Assembly (NCBI RefSeq): GCF_964019385.1
Contig: NC_088644.1
Span: forward strand, 17,730,358 to 17,794,357
Source of the DNA: Sycon ciliatum
Lineage: Eukaryota; Porifera; Calcarea; Leucosolenida; Sycettidae
Direction of reading: 5' to 3'
DNA: 64,000 bases
Part shown: positions 20,101-31,791 of the stretch, one piece after another
Numbering within the stretch: position 1 is the stretch's first letter
Layout of the letters: the number at the start of each line of letters is the position of its first letter
Translations under genes and position numbers: made by a program
The notes under the pieces: model-generated
Told to the model about the DNA's origin: nothing
What the model saw: only the letters and a program-made list of their open reading frames with translations
Databases searched by the model: none

Positions 20101-23100
20101 CTTCACGTAATGTCGTTTACCTTCTACGTTTGCAGACTTTGATAGTTCGCCTTGTTCTCCAAAATTTCCAATTTCCGGTAATAAATTCGCGTTTCTGTTT
20201 TCCTGCTTTTTGAGCAGGCTTTTTGGTTGTTTTTCTGCCGGATGATCTGACCCGGCTGGCCTGCAGGCGCCAGGTACACTCTGACCGGGCTGTGTTGAAT
20301 GTCTAGAGCAGGCCCTGCGTTTATTCATCCACAATCTACCTCTACTGAGGAGCTCTGACGGAGCAAACAGCTGCCTGGAGGATCTGGCAATACAAATACT
20401 TCAACGGAATTGTCCTCACCATGGTGGTGTTGTGCAAGTCGAGCTCGTGAGCCAGAGGACAGTGTGGTGTGGTGTGGAGTTACCTTCGAGCTCGTGAGCC
20501 AGAGGGTAGTGTGGCGTGGTGTGGTGTGGAGTTACCTCCGAGCTCGCGAGCCAGAGGGCAGTGTGGTGTGGTGTGGAGTTACCTAAGAGCTCATGAGCCA
20601 GAGGGCAGTGTGGTGTGGTGTGGAGTTACCTAAACAATTCATGTACATCTACAGACACTTCCCTGGATACAACCAGCGTTGCTAGAATGGTTCTTTGGTC
20701 TGCATATTCAGCAATGGAGTAAAACATGGAAAACAGGAGCACGACCAAACTAGATATTAGCAATATCCATTGTCCATACCAGGTCTAGCAATATCCATTG
20801 TGTCGATACCGACTGAAACAAGAATCAAGATACAGAAGAAGAAAAAAGCATTCAAAACCAGGGATTTCTTCCTTGCTTCAATAGATGTGGTGAACTTTTA
20901 TATTCAATGTGACAATTCCATCCTTTATCTCAATGTTGACGGTGTTGGCAATGATAATACTGTAAAATCGGGAAATTTCGGTGGTGTAATATTTTCGGTA
21001 TTTCCCAAAATCAACAGTTCGGTAGCGCGAAAATTTCGGTAAACCAGTTTTTCCAGATCCAAAAAATGCATTTTGCACACTGTGTGGCATGGGCTTGTTG
21101 AATTCTAGGTCGTGTTTTATTTTAGGTAAAAATTACCTGTACCGAACTCATCGATATTTTCCGGTTTTGCAGTATACTGCCACACAATGCAGTACACAGC
21201 GTAGTACATTCACAGAGTGGCATATTCTCAAGGTGCAAGCAATGCAGCACAGGCCCGAAATAAGCCACACACAACCACACATATTGACTGTAAATACTTC
21301 CTTCTGTCCATATTCTAGACATACAAAACACAAGACCAGTTTCATTTTGAAGAACATACACATACCTTGCCTGTCGATCTCAGCAGCCAGGACTGTGAAG
21401 CTGCCCTGTAGTCAGAATCAATACAAACTTCTTCTTTTTAGAATGAAAAAGGACCAACACCTGGCTGAGAATGGATACGATCCGGCCAGTGGCGTTCTAC
21501 TAAAAAGTTACATCAAGAGTGCATAAACATGGACTCTTGGTTACATGCTTAGCAGGTGAAGCTATCTTAATTTCAATGGAATAATTTCAGGCTGGTCTAT
21601 CACACTACACATGCAAACCTAATCCCATAATTATATTCTGGCAAGGCCAGAAAGCAACACAATTCACAGTCAAGAGTGGCTGCCTCTCAAATCTCATCTA
21701 TTCCCCCGGTGCAACCTTCCAACGTCAGTATGTATCACCATTTACACATGTACAAGAGTACAGTCATATGAAGAAGTCCTGATTGTGAACCACGCAGGGT
21801 AACATCACATTTATTACCTGGTGAGAAATATTCACGGAAAATCCAGCAGGTACTCCAGAATTCATCTGAACAAGAGTGACAAGAAATCAAAACATTAGGA
21901 AAGTGGAACGGCACACGTACAACTTTGCATGTAGAGAAACACTCAAGCACCCTTGCATCAGCACGCCGCCACCACGGCTACACACCATACAGTGGTTGTG
22001 GCGGGTAAGGACCTGAGAAGTGAGAAGTGAGTTAGGACCGGGTTCCACTGTGGCTCCGCTGCTCCGCGGCACTTGGCTGCATGCAGTGGAGCAGTGCGGT
22101 TCCACTGACACTCGCCATTCGCTGTACAGCGGTCGTGCTCCACGTGTTTTATGATGTTTTACCTGCCTGCGGGCGCGCGCGTACTCACGAAATCCAAAAA
22201 TCCTCGAGTTCTGGCCTGCGCAACGAATTAAAATTTTGATTTTAAAATTCTCGCATACAAAACAATGCAAAGTACGGAAACAGGTCGAGCCGCGACCGCG
22301 GCTCCCAGTTTTTGATCAAGAATCGTAGCGAAAGCTCGTGGTGAGCCGCGGCCTCGCTGCTCCAGGTCGAGCCGCGGTCACTATGATAATGATGACGTTT
22401 CAAGCCGTGGATGACAGCGGAGCCGCAGTGGAACCCGGCCCTTAGGGAGTGGGTAACGCCTATCAGCTAAAGAGTGCTTGCCATCACTTTACCTCATAAA
22501 CAACATCCCTCACAGCAATACCTGGAGACCAATTGACCATAGGTATGTAAATGCATCCTCTCGTAAAGTGGTACATATCGGTATAATATTATGATCCTGT
22601 TTTTTCGGGGGGGGGGGGGGGAATACCGTAAAAGCCCGTAATAAGGCCCTGGGCGGAAACGTTAGTGAGGGTCCAGAATAGGGCTCAAACGGTCACGGTT
22701 TTACCCCTGACGATTAACTGCTAAGCTAACGGTCGGTTAACCGGTTATAACCTATAAGCCACTGCAATCCTGCGGACTCTTTTTTAACCGTATATTTGAC
22801 TATACTCATTCAAAAAATGTACCCTGTTCAGTACAACGCGCACTTGTGCATTCTCTTGCATGCTCATTCATACATACTCTCACAGCAAGTGACCAGATAT
22901 GACCGAGTTGACAGCCCAGAAATTGCGTACCCGTGCGACAGCCCGCGAAAGTGCACACTTTGCAACGACCTGATACTTGAAAAAATGACTGAAAAGTTAC
23001 TGCGCAACCGTTATCTTTATCGGTTAACCGTTAATTCTTCGTAACCGGTCTGAAACCGGTTAATCGGACTAATCGTTTGAGCCCTAGTCCAGAACATGGG

Positions 23101-24725
23101 CGCTAGTGTGGGCCCGGGCGTTATTTCGGATAAGTGAAATCAGACGGATTTAAACATCATGCCGTACTGCTGCATGTACAAATCAGGTAGTACAGTGCAC
23201 TGTACACTAGGATATCCTACAGCACCGTACATACACATGGAGCTGTGCATGCACTGCACTGTGCAATGGACCTGTGAATTCGTCCATGCGTTTACACGGA
23301 GGTGGACTAGAAAACGGGACACGAGTGTAGACACTGGGCACCTGGGCGTGTACATGGACCACTACTAGTGGTACTTCAGTACTATAATGTAGTGGATGTT
23401 ATACTGGGTGGGCGTTAATACGGGCTTTTACTGTAGTGTTGCCGAAGTTTTCTGAAATCTGAAATGACAGATGCCATTGCCAGTACTAGCACCAGTAAAC
23501 AATAATGCAACTACGTCATTCAAAGCTCCTCCATCCCCTACTCAGTACAATTCTAGATACACCACGGCTCACACCATCCAACGAGAGTAAGACAACCAAG
23601 TAAAACGCACTTGAAGTATTCATCATTCACCGTCTTCATCAGAGTCAATCTCACCACAGTGCATGATATTAGGTACTCAGTAGATAGCGCAACCACAAAT
23701 CACACAAAACTCATTGCACTCAACACAACAGTCGGACTACAGCACAAACATCTGCAATACAATCCAACATGTACCCACCAGGAAAGGCTTGCCGGCAGCA
23801 GTTCGATTGAAGATGATTTCTTTGTAAGGGATTCCCAACAAACTGCTCACTGCCTTGCGCAGCAACAAGCGACCGACCTGGTGAGCATACATCAAACAGC
23901 AATGCCAGGGGTGCATGCATTGGTCACCGCATAATCTGCTCCAATGGGTAACTGCCACTAGCACTAACTGGGCAATTAGTAATAGTACAGAATCACACAT
24001 AGAAAGCCGAGCGTGATCGATCATACATAGAAACCCAGACATGATCATTGCCTGATGATTGCGTAACAGCATGAAACTCAGAGTAGTGACAAACTAGCTT
24101 TGCTTGCCCTTGTTGTTGTTCGGTGTAGAAACCCAGGCATAATCATTTAGAGAATCACACATAGAAACCCAGACTGGGGGCACACACGATCATTTTAGAG
24201 AATCATATATAGAAACCCAGGCATGATCGTTGATTCAGGCCCGAGGCCGCAGCCTGGTGGACCACGGGACCCCAAGGGCTGCGGCAGTGCGGCTGAGGGT
24301 CAGCATCAATGCAGATTCAATGGTCACGTCAACGTGTGATTGCGTTTCAGAATGCATGTGTGCTGGAAACAGCTAAAGGCATGCTGGCCGGGCACGACTG
24401 CTGACCATTGCCGCCCGCCGGCATCACGCCGACATGAACATTAATTGGGGAAATTTTTAAATAAGGTAGAACGTATTACCATAGCAACGATAATAGCCAC
24501 ATAGTCAACATGTGCATTCTTCAAGTCTGGGCCTCAGACATACAGTGCCATGGCCAGAATGTATAGTTGCGCTCGGTGAAATCCGGCCCAGAGTGCGCAT
24601 TTGGTGCCCTCAATCTTCACAGCCCTGGACGCCCTGGAACTGGAAGTAGCACGAATACGGCTGGACGCACACATGCACAAATACAATGATGTAATAAGAA
24701 CTGGTACAGGGCGCCAGTTTGGCAC
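17146..24725 (-). CDS. AASDHPPT: L-aminoadipate-semialdehyde dehydrogenase phosphopantetheinyl transferase
   Basis: This enzyme transfers 4'-phosphopantetheine from CoA to carrier-protein serines (fatty acid synthase, mitochondrial ACP, AASDH) in the cytosol. Minus-strand exons, 5' to 3': about 24725-24544 (KCALWAGFHRAQLYILA), 23877-23779 (GRLLLRK...NRTAAGKPF), 21865-21818 (FSVNISHQ), 21405-21366 (GSFTVLAAE), probable 28-bp microexon 20657-20630 (VSVDVHELF, the metal-binding Asp region), 18936 or 18946 to 18669 (FYRMWCLKESFIKADGKGL, the catalytic Glu/Lys motif), 17678-17595 (SSSWQFHEGYLDDT) and 17355-17146 (HLVCVCIGPEV to stop). Phases match from 23877 onward. One exon is missing between 24544 and 23877 (the segment before GRLLLRK). 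The first exon's start codon is not settled. The aligned blocks follow the human protein closely, so the identity is firm even though the model is incomplete. Confidence 0.9.
18298..18541. repeat. GCACACTGCATACTGCACA minisatellite
   Basis: Units of about 8-10 bp (GCACACTG, GCATACTG, GGACACTG) are arranged in higher-order blocks of about 53 bp that contain CAGCCAGTGCATGCTACACA. They lie in an AASDHPPT intron. The Cys/His-rich frames across it on both strands are artefacts. Confidence 0.9.
19060..19232. mobile_element. MITE family 'GGACCAAGGAACTACAAG', copy 1
   Basis: Inverted repeats of about 40 bp (AAAAGGACCAAGGAACTACA, then AGTTACGCTATAA) bound a 70-bp core with its own small hairpin, ACACCACCA..TGGTGGTGT. 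Other copies: 28310-28532 and 30930-31450, with a single end at about 59925-59975. Confidence 0.85.
19509..20317 (+). mobile_element. Truncated hAT-like transposon
   Basis: Inverted ends read CAGGGCCTGCT on the left and AGCAGGCCCTG on the right, each followed inward by a CCGGGTCAG-type subterminal repeat. CGTTT borders both sides, so a full 8-bp duplication is not intact. The interior carries the start of a zinc-finger ORF (19889-20062), but no catalytic transposase domain follows. It lies antisense in an AASDHPPT intron. Confidence 0.7.
19889..20062 (+). pseudogene. N-terminal zinc-finger fragment of a hAT-like transposase
   Basis: The frame opens MEPAAKRKRTYAFQDSW and continues to PWVDYDH and a CALC motif. 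This is the arrangement of the BED/TTF-type zinc finger at the N terminus of ZNF862-like hAT proteins: basic start, F..W, PW..YD, C..C. A stop occurs after 58 residues, before any catalytic domain, so it is an internally deleted transposase gene rather than a functional one. Confidence 0.55.
20439..20633. repeat. Four-unit minisatellite containing splice-donor-like motifs
   Basis: Four units of 46-52 bp share GAGCTCGTGAGCCAGAGG, then GTGTGGTGTGGAGTTACCT. On the minus strand each unit therefore carries AGGTAACTCCA. The last copy provides the donor of the probable AASDHPPT microexon ending at 20630. Confidence 0.85.
22035..22441. mobile_element. Harbinger-like MITE (TTA target duplication)
   Basis: Terminal inverted repeats GGACCGGGTTCCACTGTGGC on the left and GGGCCGGGTTCCACTGCGGC read from the right, flanked by TTA on both sides (22032-22034 and 22442-22444). 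A TWA triplet duplication is typical of PIF/Harbinger. Non-coding. Confidence 0.75.
22679..23086. mobile_element. hAT-type MITE family 1, copy 2 (408 bp)
   Basis: It starts TAGGGCTCAAACGGTCACGG and ends with a complementary GTTTGAGCCCTA. The perfect 8-bp duplication GTCCAGAA lies at 22671-22678 and 23087-23094. It is collinear over its whole length with 12027-12436, with scattered substitutions. Confidence 0.92.
23990..24235. repeat. TAGAAACCCAGGCATGATC tandem repeats
   Basis: Five or so copies of a unit close to ATAGAAACCCAGGCATGATC, followed by ATTTAGAGAATCACAC, are spread over an AASDHPPT intron with unrelated spacers. Confidence 0.75.
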
Positions 24726-26056
24726 TTTGGGTCGGATTTCACCGAGCGCAACTGTAGATTATGACTATTGTGGTATTTGCCTGTGGAGGTATGTATGTGT
24801 ATTGGAATTTCATTGTACTGCATCCTCATACTGTCGTGGACATGGAAATCCGGTAGTACGTCTAGCGGCCCCAGGGCGCTGGCCATGTAGCCGCGGAACA
24901 TGCATTATGCGATGCAGCGCACTGGTCGCATCGCGGATCAACATGACGTTGTGCACTGCACGCAGCGTTCTGTACGCGCTGGGGGCGCCGGCCCCGGTCA
25001 ATCGACTGGATTTCCATGTCCGCTGCAGTAGAAGGGTGGCCCTTTCTCCCCAGGAGGGCTCATCACCAAAGCAAGAGGATACTTCACTCTCCTACCCTCA
25101 TTTGGCCAGAACTTTGATCATCCAGTTACACCAATCTTACCAGTGACGCTTTAGCATCTCTCTTGTAGCAAAACTGGCTAACACGATGGCATTCTTCTAG
25201 CTGTACACTAGCACAGGCCTTAAGCCATTCCTACAGTCAAAAAGAAACACGCAAACACAGCCACCTGTTACCTGACAAAAAGCCAGTGCAAGGCCGTCAG
25301 ACCGGATCAGGCTTTCGGACCATGGCCTGACCACGTTTCGTCCGAGGTGGTCCTTGTGAAACGTGCAAAACCGGTGTAATTTTTATGAGTATGCTGATCT
25401 AGCCAGAACTGGGGAGCTAGCCCAGAGATCGATCGGTCGTTTTCTGACAGTGCCGCGAGTCACGATCCGCAGCCAAGTGCAGTCTTTGAAGGATCTTCAG
25501 GAAATCGTCCTTGTAGATTCTGTGTAGACGCACACTCATGAGCTCGGAGCACATAACCACTTGCGCTGACGGACTCAGCCATGTGTGATTTTCGTGGATA
25601 GTCCGCAGTATCTCTGCTTTGAATAGAGTGAAAGCCCTACTTAGATATACAGTGTAACCAGAATAGCACAGGTGATCCAGATATTGCTACATGAAATTAG
25701 TCTTTAATACATGTATTATGAGGTAGGGATGAGATGGGGGATGGGGGAGGGGACATGCTGAAAAGCTAGTGTCCTCAACATTATCGGCCTGACCGATCCT
25801 GAAGTGTTTCCGACGGGCCTGCAACGGGTACACGTTAACCACCAGTCCCCCTTTCCCACAAACGTTTAAGAATTCAAAGCCCTATGTGGCACTGTACCCA
25901 GGGCCAAGGCGGCCTGCAGGATCAGGCTCCAAAGCCAAGGGTGGGTAACTGCCAACTGTGGCGGTATTATTACATCATAACATAAACAGTTTAGCTGGCT
26001 TTCTCCACCCCACACTGGCAGAGCTGCCGACCAACTGCGTCTGTTTTGCGTACTGA
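24726..26056. other. Intergenic upstream of AASDHPPT
   Basis: No further gene was recognised. The plus-strand frame at 24601-25146 runs over the first AASDHPPT exon on the opposite strand and shows no domain. The promoter of AASDHPPT should lie in the first few hundred bases here. Confidence 0.4.
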
Positions 26057-26462
26057 GGGCATGTTCGATTGGTAAGGATCGGGATCGGGATCCAGATCTC
26101 AGATCCCTCGGATCCTTCAGATTCAACTGAACACTTTATTTTGGACCTTGACTGTTGCCATGTTGAAAATGGCGCTCACAAGGCACCCAAAAGGGTGAAC
26201 GTCGTACTCATCCCGTGCGTCGTACAAAAAGTCAACAAGCTCTATCTCCATCCACGTGTGCGTATCACAATGTGTACAAAAATGATTTTTACCAGCCATA
26301 TACGCACAAAGGTCACATTTGGATCCGGTCAACCCTGCTCCCCGAGGAGGGTTGACCGGATCCAAATCCGAAGGATCCGGATCTGGATCCGACCAATCGA
26401 AAGGGTGCGAATCCAGTGGATCCGGTGGATTGGGATCCCGATCCTACCAATCAAACATGCCC
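26057..26462. mobile_element. Harbinger-like MITE, GGGCATGTTCGATTGG ends
   Basis: Inverted repeats GGGCATGTTCGATTGGTAAG and its near-complement at the right end, flanked by TGA on both sides (26054-26056 and 26463-26465). Subterminal GGATCC/GATCCG motifs are repeated many times inside. Non-coding. Confidence 0.75.
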
Positions 26463-26789
26463 TGAGACTTCTGATTTTCCGTGTTTTTGCATTTTTTTGC
26501 GTTCTGCTGATGTGCCACTGTGCATTGCTTTTTTGACAATCACAGGCACATCGGTGGATGGATTTGCTAGTGCAACAAATGCGTGACTTCTACCACGACA
26601 TAGTTTCCGAGTTACCATGGTTACATGTCCGTGCTACTTGTTCTGCGCCTTTACTAACGTTTCCGCCCAGTGCTGCATTACGGGCTTTATGGTATACTGG
26701 GATTGCAAACGTTATTTGCATTCCCAGGACGAGAGGAAAAGTAAGAAATTAAATCTTTATTTGTTTACAGTGTATTGCTATAAATAATA

Positions 26790-27127
26790 GACACCCTTAG
26801 CAAACAACGGTAACGCTATTTTTTACGGTACTCGTACCTTGATCACCCAAATAGCGTTGAAGCTGCAGCGTATAAACGTTATGGGGGCTGATTTATCGTT
26901 GTGACCAACGGTACGTGTTTTAGCCAAATACTGCATAGTCCGTACGCATTTCACCTCGTATCGCGTATATGATGAAAAAATGGTTGTACCGCGTGAAATC
27001 AAAGCTATTTTCGTGGCAACAGCGTACTAAAAATAGCGTGCATCTTGCTAAAGGTCGAACCCAAATCACGGTATTTTCCCCCTTACGATAATACCGTTAC
27101 AACATAACGTTGTTTGCTAAGGGTGTC
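26790..27127. mobile_element. MITE with GACACCCTTAGCAAACAACG ends
   Basis: The left end GACACCCTTAGCAAACAACG is matched by the reverse complement at the right end; TA borders each side. It shares internal ACGGTACTCGTACC with the outer element at 102-1385. Confidence 0.8.
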
Positions 27128-27855
27128 TAATAAATGAATTCCCCAACTTCTATGAGCCTTGTTTGATCATCAACTCTAATATCCCTCTTATTCCACGTCT
27201 GTTCGCCACGGTTCTGAACATTGGCTATAATCCCACAGGATATAAAACATGTCAAGGGCTTCAATCTTTACCTCTCAACAATCAGGCATTCAAATGAATA
27301 ATTACCTCTTCAGTTGGATTCCAACTTCCATATCGAAATGCCCAGCGTAGGGACATTGCACTTGGTCTCACAACCTTCCCGAATATCATTGAGAAATAAT
27401 TGGGTGTTTTGTCTTCTCATCAACAGGTGCTAGCTAGGTACGAGCCGACAGCATAATATCGTGAGTAAAATACTAAAAAACAGTGTGCTGATTATTTATA
27501 TTGACAAAATAATTGTCAAGCACACATGTGTACGTACGTGCACAGGGCATGTACGTGATTATCGTGTACTTTCCTACTTGTACTCCAGATCAGCAGTCTT
27601 GAACGCAGTAGGGATGACATCTAACTATTCTAAGATTTATCACGACTAGCCAAAGCCTGTGTTCAATCCCTAAAAAAGGAGTGAAATACATGTACCGGTA
27701 TAAGCAGTCAATAGCCCTAAAACTAGGCTAAAAGGAGTGAAATATGGAGGAATATTTGACTGCTTAGGCATAGCAAAAATCTAAGGGAGTCAATACTGAA
27801 TAGTGAATACGGAGTGATAATATTGTTATAAACTAAAAGGTGCTAATAGTTTAAT
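27128..27855. other. Intergenic, no gene seen
   Basis: An A/T-rich stretch with no recognisable exon. The phrase AAAAGGAGTGAAATA is repeated near 27673 and 27730. Confidence 0.4.
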
Positions 27856-27884
27856 CAAGAGTACATAACCCCGGGGTACTCTTG
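27856..27884. repeat. CAAGAGTACATAACC palindrome, shortened right arm
   Basis: CAAGAGTACATAACCCC is followed by GGGGTACTCTTG; the right arm lacks the TTAT present in other copies. Confidence 0.8.
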
Positions 27885-27895
27885 GTTTAATTGGT

Positions 27896-27956
27896 CATGC
27901 GAATCAGGGTGTAGTACAACTTGATACGGGTATTGTACTACACCCTGATTCGCATG
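27896..27956. repeat. 61-bp hairpin
   Basis: Arms of about 24 bp (CATGCGAATCAGGGTGTAGT and complement) flank a 13-bp loop. It lies 12 bp after the preceding palindrome and is unrelated to it in sequence. Confidence 0.9.
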
Positions 27957-28309
27957 CTACCAGGGGCGTAGGCAGAGTGATTCATGGGGTGGGAACCGCG
28001 CCAATTTGGCTACACCTCGTTTTGATACCAAGATATTTCCATCCCAACAGACAACCAGTTTCTGACATATTCAGCAAAAGTATCCCCTCAGAAGAATTCC
28101 CACTCGTTGAACGACATGCGGCAGTACTAGTGCAGCCCCCCCCCCCTCCTCCTCAGGCCAGCGCCCAATAGTAATGCAATGTCATGTACACGCAAAACGT
28201 ACTTCGAAGTATGCAGATGTAACCTGATCTTGGTGATCCCCATGGGACCGGGACAGTCCTCTTACTGGAATAGACTCGGATGGAGAGCGAAGGAATAATT
28301 ATTAAATTA

Positions 28310-28532
28310 AATTTATACAAAAGTAAAAGGACCAAGGAACTATAAGTTACACTATAATGTCCATTAACACCACCAGTTACGAAACAATCAGCTCATGCGA
28401 TAACATTGCACAGCACTGACCGACGGTACTGACGGTCTACAACTAACTGGCTAACAGCCTTCCAACTTGGGGGATGGACATTTAATATAGTGTAACTTGT
28501 AGTTCCTTGGTCCTTTTACTTTTCTATAAATT
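28310..28532. mobile_element. MITE family 'GGACCAAGGAACTACAAG', copy 2
   Basis: AAAGTAAAAGGACCAAGGAA then CTATAAGTTACACTATAA, with the complement at the right end ending TTTACTTTTCTATAAATTA. The core includes AACACCACCAGTTACGAAAC, shared with copies 1 and 3. Confidence 0.85.
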
Positions 28533-29102
28533 ATTTCCTCCAGGCTGGATATTCCCAGACATTCATGGATTCTACTTCTTGGAACCCTCAGCCTACAGTG
28601 CGTTCAAAAGTATAGACCTCTGGTTTCAAAACACCGTTAGGCAAGCATCTATACCACATAAAATCTGTGATCAAGTAGTGCATAAATTTTCCGAAATTAG
28701 CCGTTTGTTATCCAATCGTTTAGAAATCTAAAAGAGAAAAATTGTGGAAACTGCTCAAGCAAATCCCGAAAAAAACTTCTCAAAAAAGCTCAACCAAATT
28801 TGAAGTATTTGGAAAAGTCTAGAGGTCCATACTTTTGAAACGCAGAGTAGGGTAACACACAGACACTGTTACTAGTACGAATTCAATATTTCCGCACTCA
28901 CATGCAAGTATGCACATACCCCATGCAATGACAATTTCTGAAGTTCCAAGTGTACACATAACTCAACTCAGGATATGAGAAATAAACACACACAAAGTGG
29001 CAAGTCAGAAAGAACAATACGGTAGCTAATGATTCTAACAAACTAATGGATTGCTGTACAACTTTAAAAAACCTCAAAACCCCTTCCTTGGCTTCTCGAT
29101 AT

Positions 29103-31750
29103 TCAGTGGACAACAGAAGAAAGAGGATCCGCATGGATAGCTGAAAGGTCAAGCTCTGAGTCAACGCCATCATCAACCTCGCCGATTACAGCTCTGAAGT
29201 GTGAACAAGAACACAAAGAAAACACAGTCTGTAAGAAAATACCAGCAGAGAGAAAATACCAGCATTAAAGCGGGATTCACAGAAGCTTTTTTGCGATGCG
29301 ACACGCGATGCGACAGCCGCGAAACCGGGAAATCCCCAAATCGCAACCATCGCGGACCCCACGCAACTGCCGCAACAGGGCCATCGCAGGCCATCGCAGA
29401 AGTTGAGCTTGGCTCAACTTTTGCGATGCGATGCGACAAGCGATTTGGCGTACGATTTTGACCTTTTCTACAGCAAAGTTGTACAAAGGTTCAAGAGTTG
29501 CCTATAAATTTGTACAAGTTGTATCAAACCGCGCGAATATCATGGTGACGTAGCCAAATCAGCAAGATGTTGTCGCAGCACTGACTTCTTCTGTGAATGG
29601 TATTTCGCGAGTTCGCATCGCACGCGTCCGTCGCAGATCGCGTCGCATCGCAAAAAAGCTTCTGTGAATCCCGCTTAATTCCTCTACTGGCTACAGAACT
29701 ACAAAGAGTACATAACCATGGTTATGTACTCTTTGTAGTAAGTTACCTACCAGAGGCAATCCGAAAAGAAGAGAAAGCCGCCAACATGTTCATTTTCTGC
29801 ATGAGTTAACGCCTAAATGATCACTGTATCAACTATTCATCATCCCAAAGCACTTCTATCCGCCCTCGCCGCTGGATAGAAGTGCTTTGCTACGTTTCTC
29901 AACACTATTGTATATACCGGTAGATTGCAACGTGGATGTGTGAACATTACCGTATCTCTCCCCCGAATATAAGTCACACCCCCATTTTCAGGTTTGAGCC
30001 ATATCGTTTCGATATATTCACTTCAGTAGTAAGTCATGCTCGATTGTAAGTCGCACCACTTTTTCCCAAGTATACCCTAAAATCAAATTTTCACCAGTTG
30101 TAGTCTTCGGGGTGCTGAGTCGAATGGTCTTGGTCCGAGGAAGCTGAGACGCTCCCTTCCTACTTGAATCCCAATCGAACTCGCGCACTTCCACCGAAAC
30201 TGGGTGACTGCGCCCTACTAGATGGGGATTTGTATGCAAAATGTCACTAAAAGCGCCATTTCGTTCTTATAAAAGCACGGATGACCGCAATTGGCCCATA
30301 TGTTGTAGTCTTTTGGACGCTGAGTCGACTGGTTTTGGTCCGAAAAGGCTGCGATGCAGCGTTCCTCCTTTATTCCCAATCGAACATGGTTGAACAAGCG
30401 GTCACGTGCTCCTGGGTGCCCAAATCACCTGGTCACCGCGCCAGCAGGCGACAACTTTCACACCAAGGTTCAACTCGAGTTCAACTCGAGTGACAGGACT
30501 GCACCCAAAAAAGGTCAAACAGGCTAGTAAGTTGGCTAGTAAGTTGTACCAAAGGTCAAGAGCAGGGAGTCGTACAAACCCATCAAAACCCAGGGTTTGA
30601 GCGATCGATGGTCAAGAGGAACTGTTGCGTACATTTCCAACCGGGTCAAGCATGCGTCTGCAGTACAGTACGGCATCACACTTAACGGAGTCATATGAGG
30701 ATTCACTTCCCTGGCAAGAAGTCAGGGAGGGGCGCATGGGAGAGACGGGGCGCTCTGGTGGGATTTTAAATTTTTACATGTACCCTAAAAGGTACATGTA
30801 GTGAAGACTGTGCACAAAATATGGTACAGGCAAAGCTCGTTAGGACGAACTTCAAGGGACTGAACAAGGTTGTCTTATCCGGAGTTCTTCTGATCCAGAT
30901 CTGACAAAAACTCGATATGCATACCATATGAAGAAATGAGGACCAAGGAACTACAAGTTACGCTATAACGTCCGCTACTGTATAAGTACAAATTTTCGTT
31001 CGCAAAATCTTTCGTTAGATCACTCCACAAGCAGGTTCGTTACGTAATAAATTTCGTTTTTGCTCGAGGTCTGTCACCCCGAAGGTTCAGAAAAAAAACT
31101 TTAGTTTGGTACAAACTTTAGTTATTTCGTGCCCCCTACCGAACATAGCGAAAGTTAATTCCAAACGAAACATAGTACTTATACAGTAACATCACCAGTT
31201 ACTTTACAATCAGTTCATGCGATAACATTGCACGACACTGACCAACGGTACTGACGTTCTACACCTAATTTGCAATCAGCTCTAGCACGCCTTGGATGCG
31301 CACTCCAACAGCCGTCCAGCTTGGAAGGTTCTAAGTTAGAAATGACATAGGAGGGGAAGGTGAGCGCAGCCAAGACCAGCACGAGCTGAAAATCTCAGCT
31401 GTGAAGGACGTTGGCGGATGTAGTTCATTGGTCCTCATTTCTTCTTATAAATTAATCCTTGGCTCTCCACCCCAAGTCTGATTATGCATATCATATGGAT
31501 TGCATTTACTAGAATGTGAAGGTGCATGCTGTGGCATATGTAAAGCATTTATTCATAGCACAAGCTAGCAACAGGTAAGTACAATGTGCAATGAATTCAT
31601 GACAGCATGTCCTCCGCTTTGTAACACGCTGTCAAGTCGTTGCCCGTACAAGAGGCCTCGACTATCGGAAAAAAACTGTTCTGTCCGTTCGGTTTGCAAA
31701 TTTAAATAAAGAACAACAACAACAACAACTATCGTGAGAATAAAGATTTG

Positions 31751-31791
<41 letters not shown>

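Noticed and set aside
24601-25146. 181-codon plus-strand frame
   Set aside because: It covers the first AASDHPPT exon in antisense, shows no domain and has no splice context.
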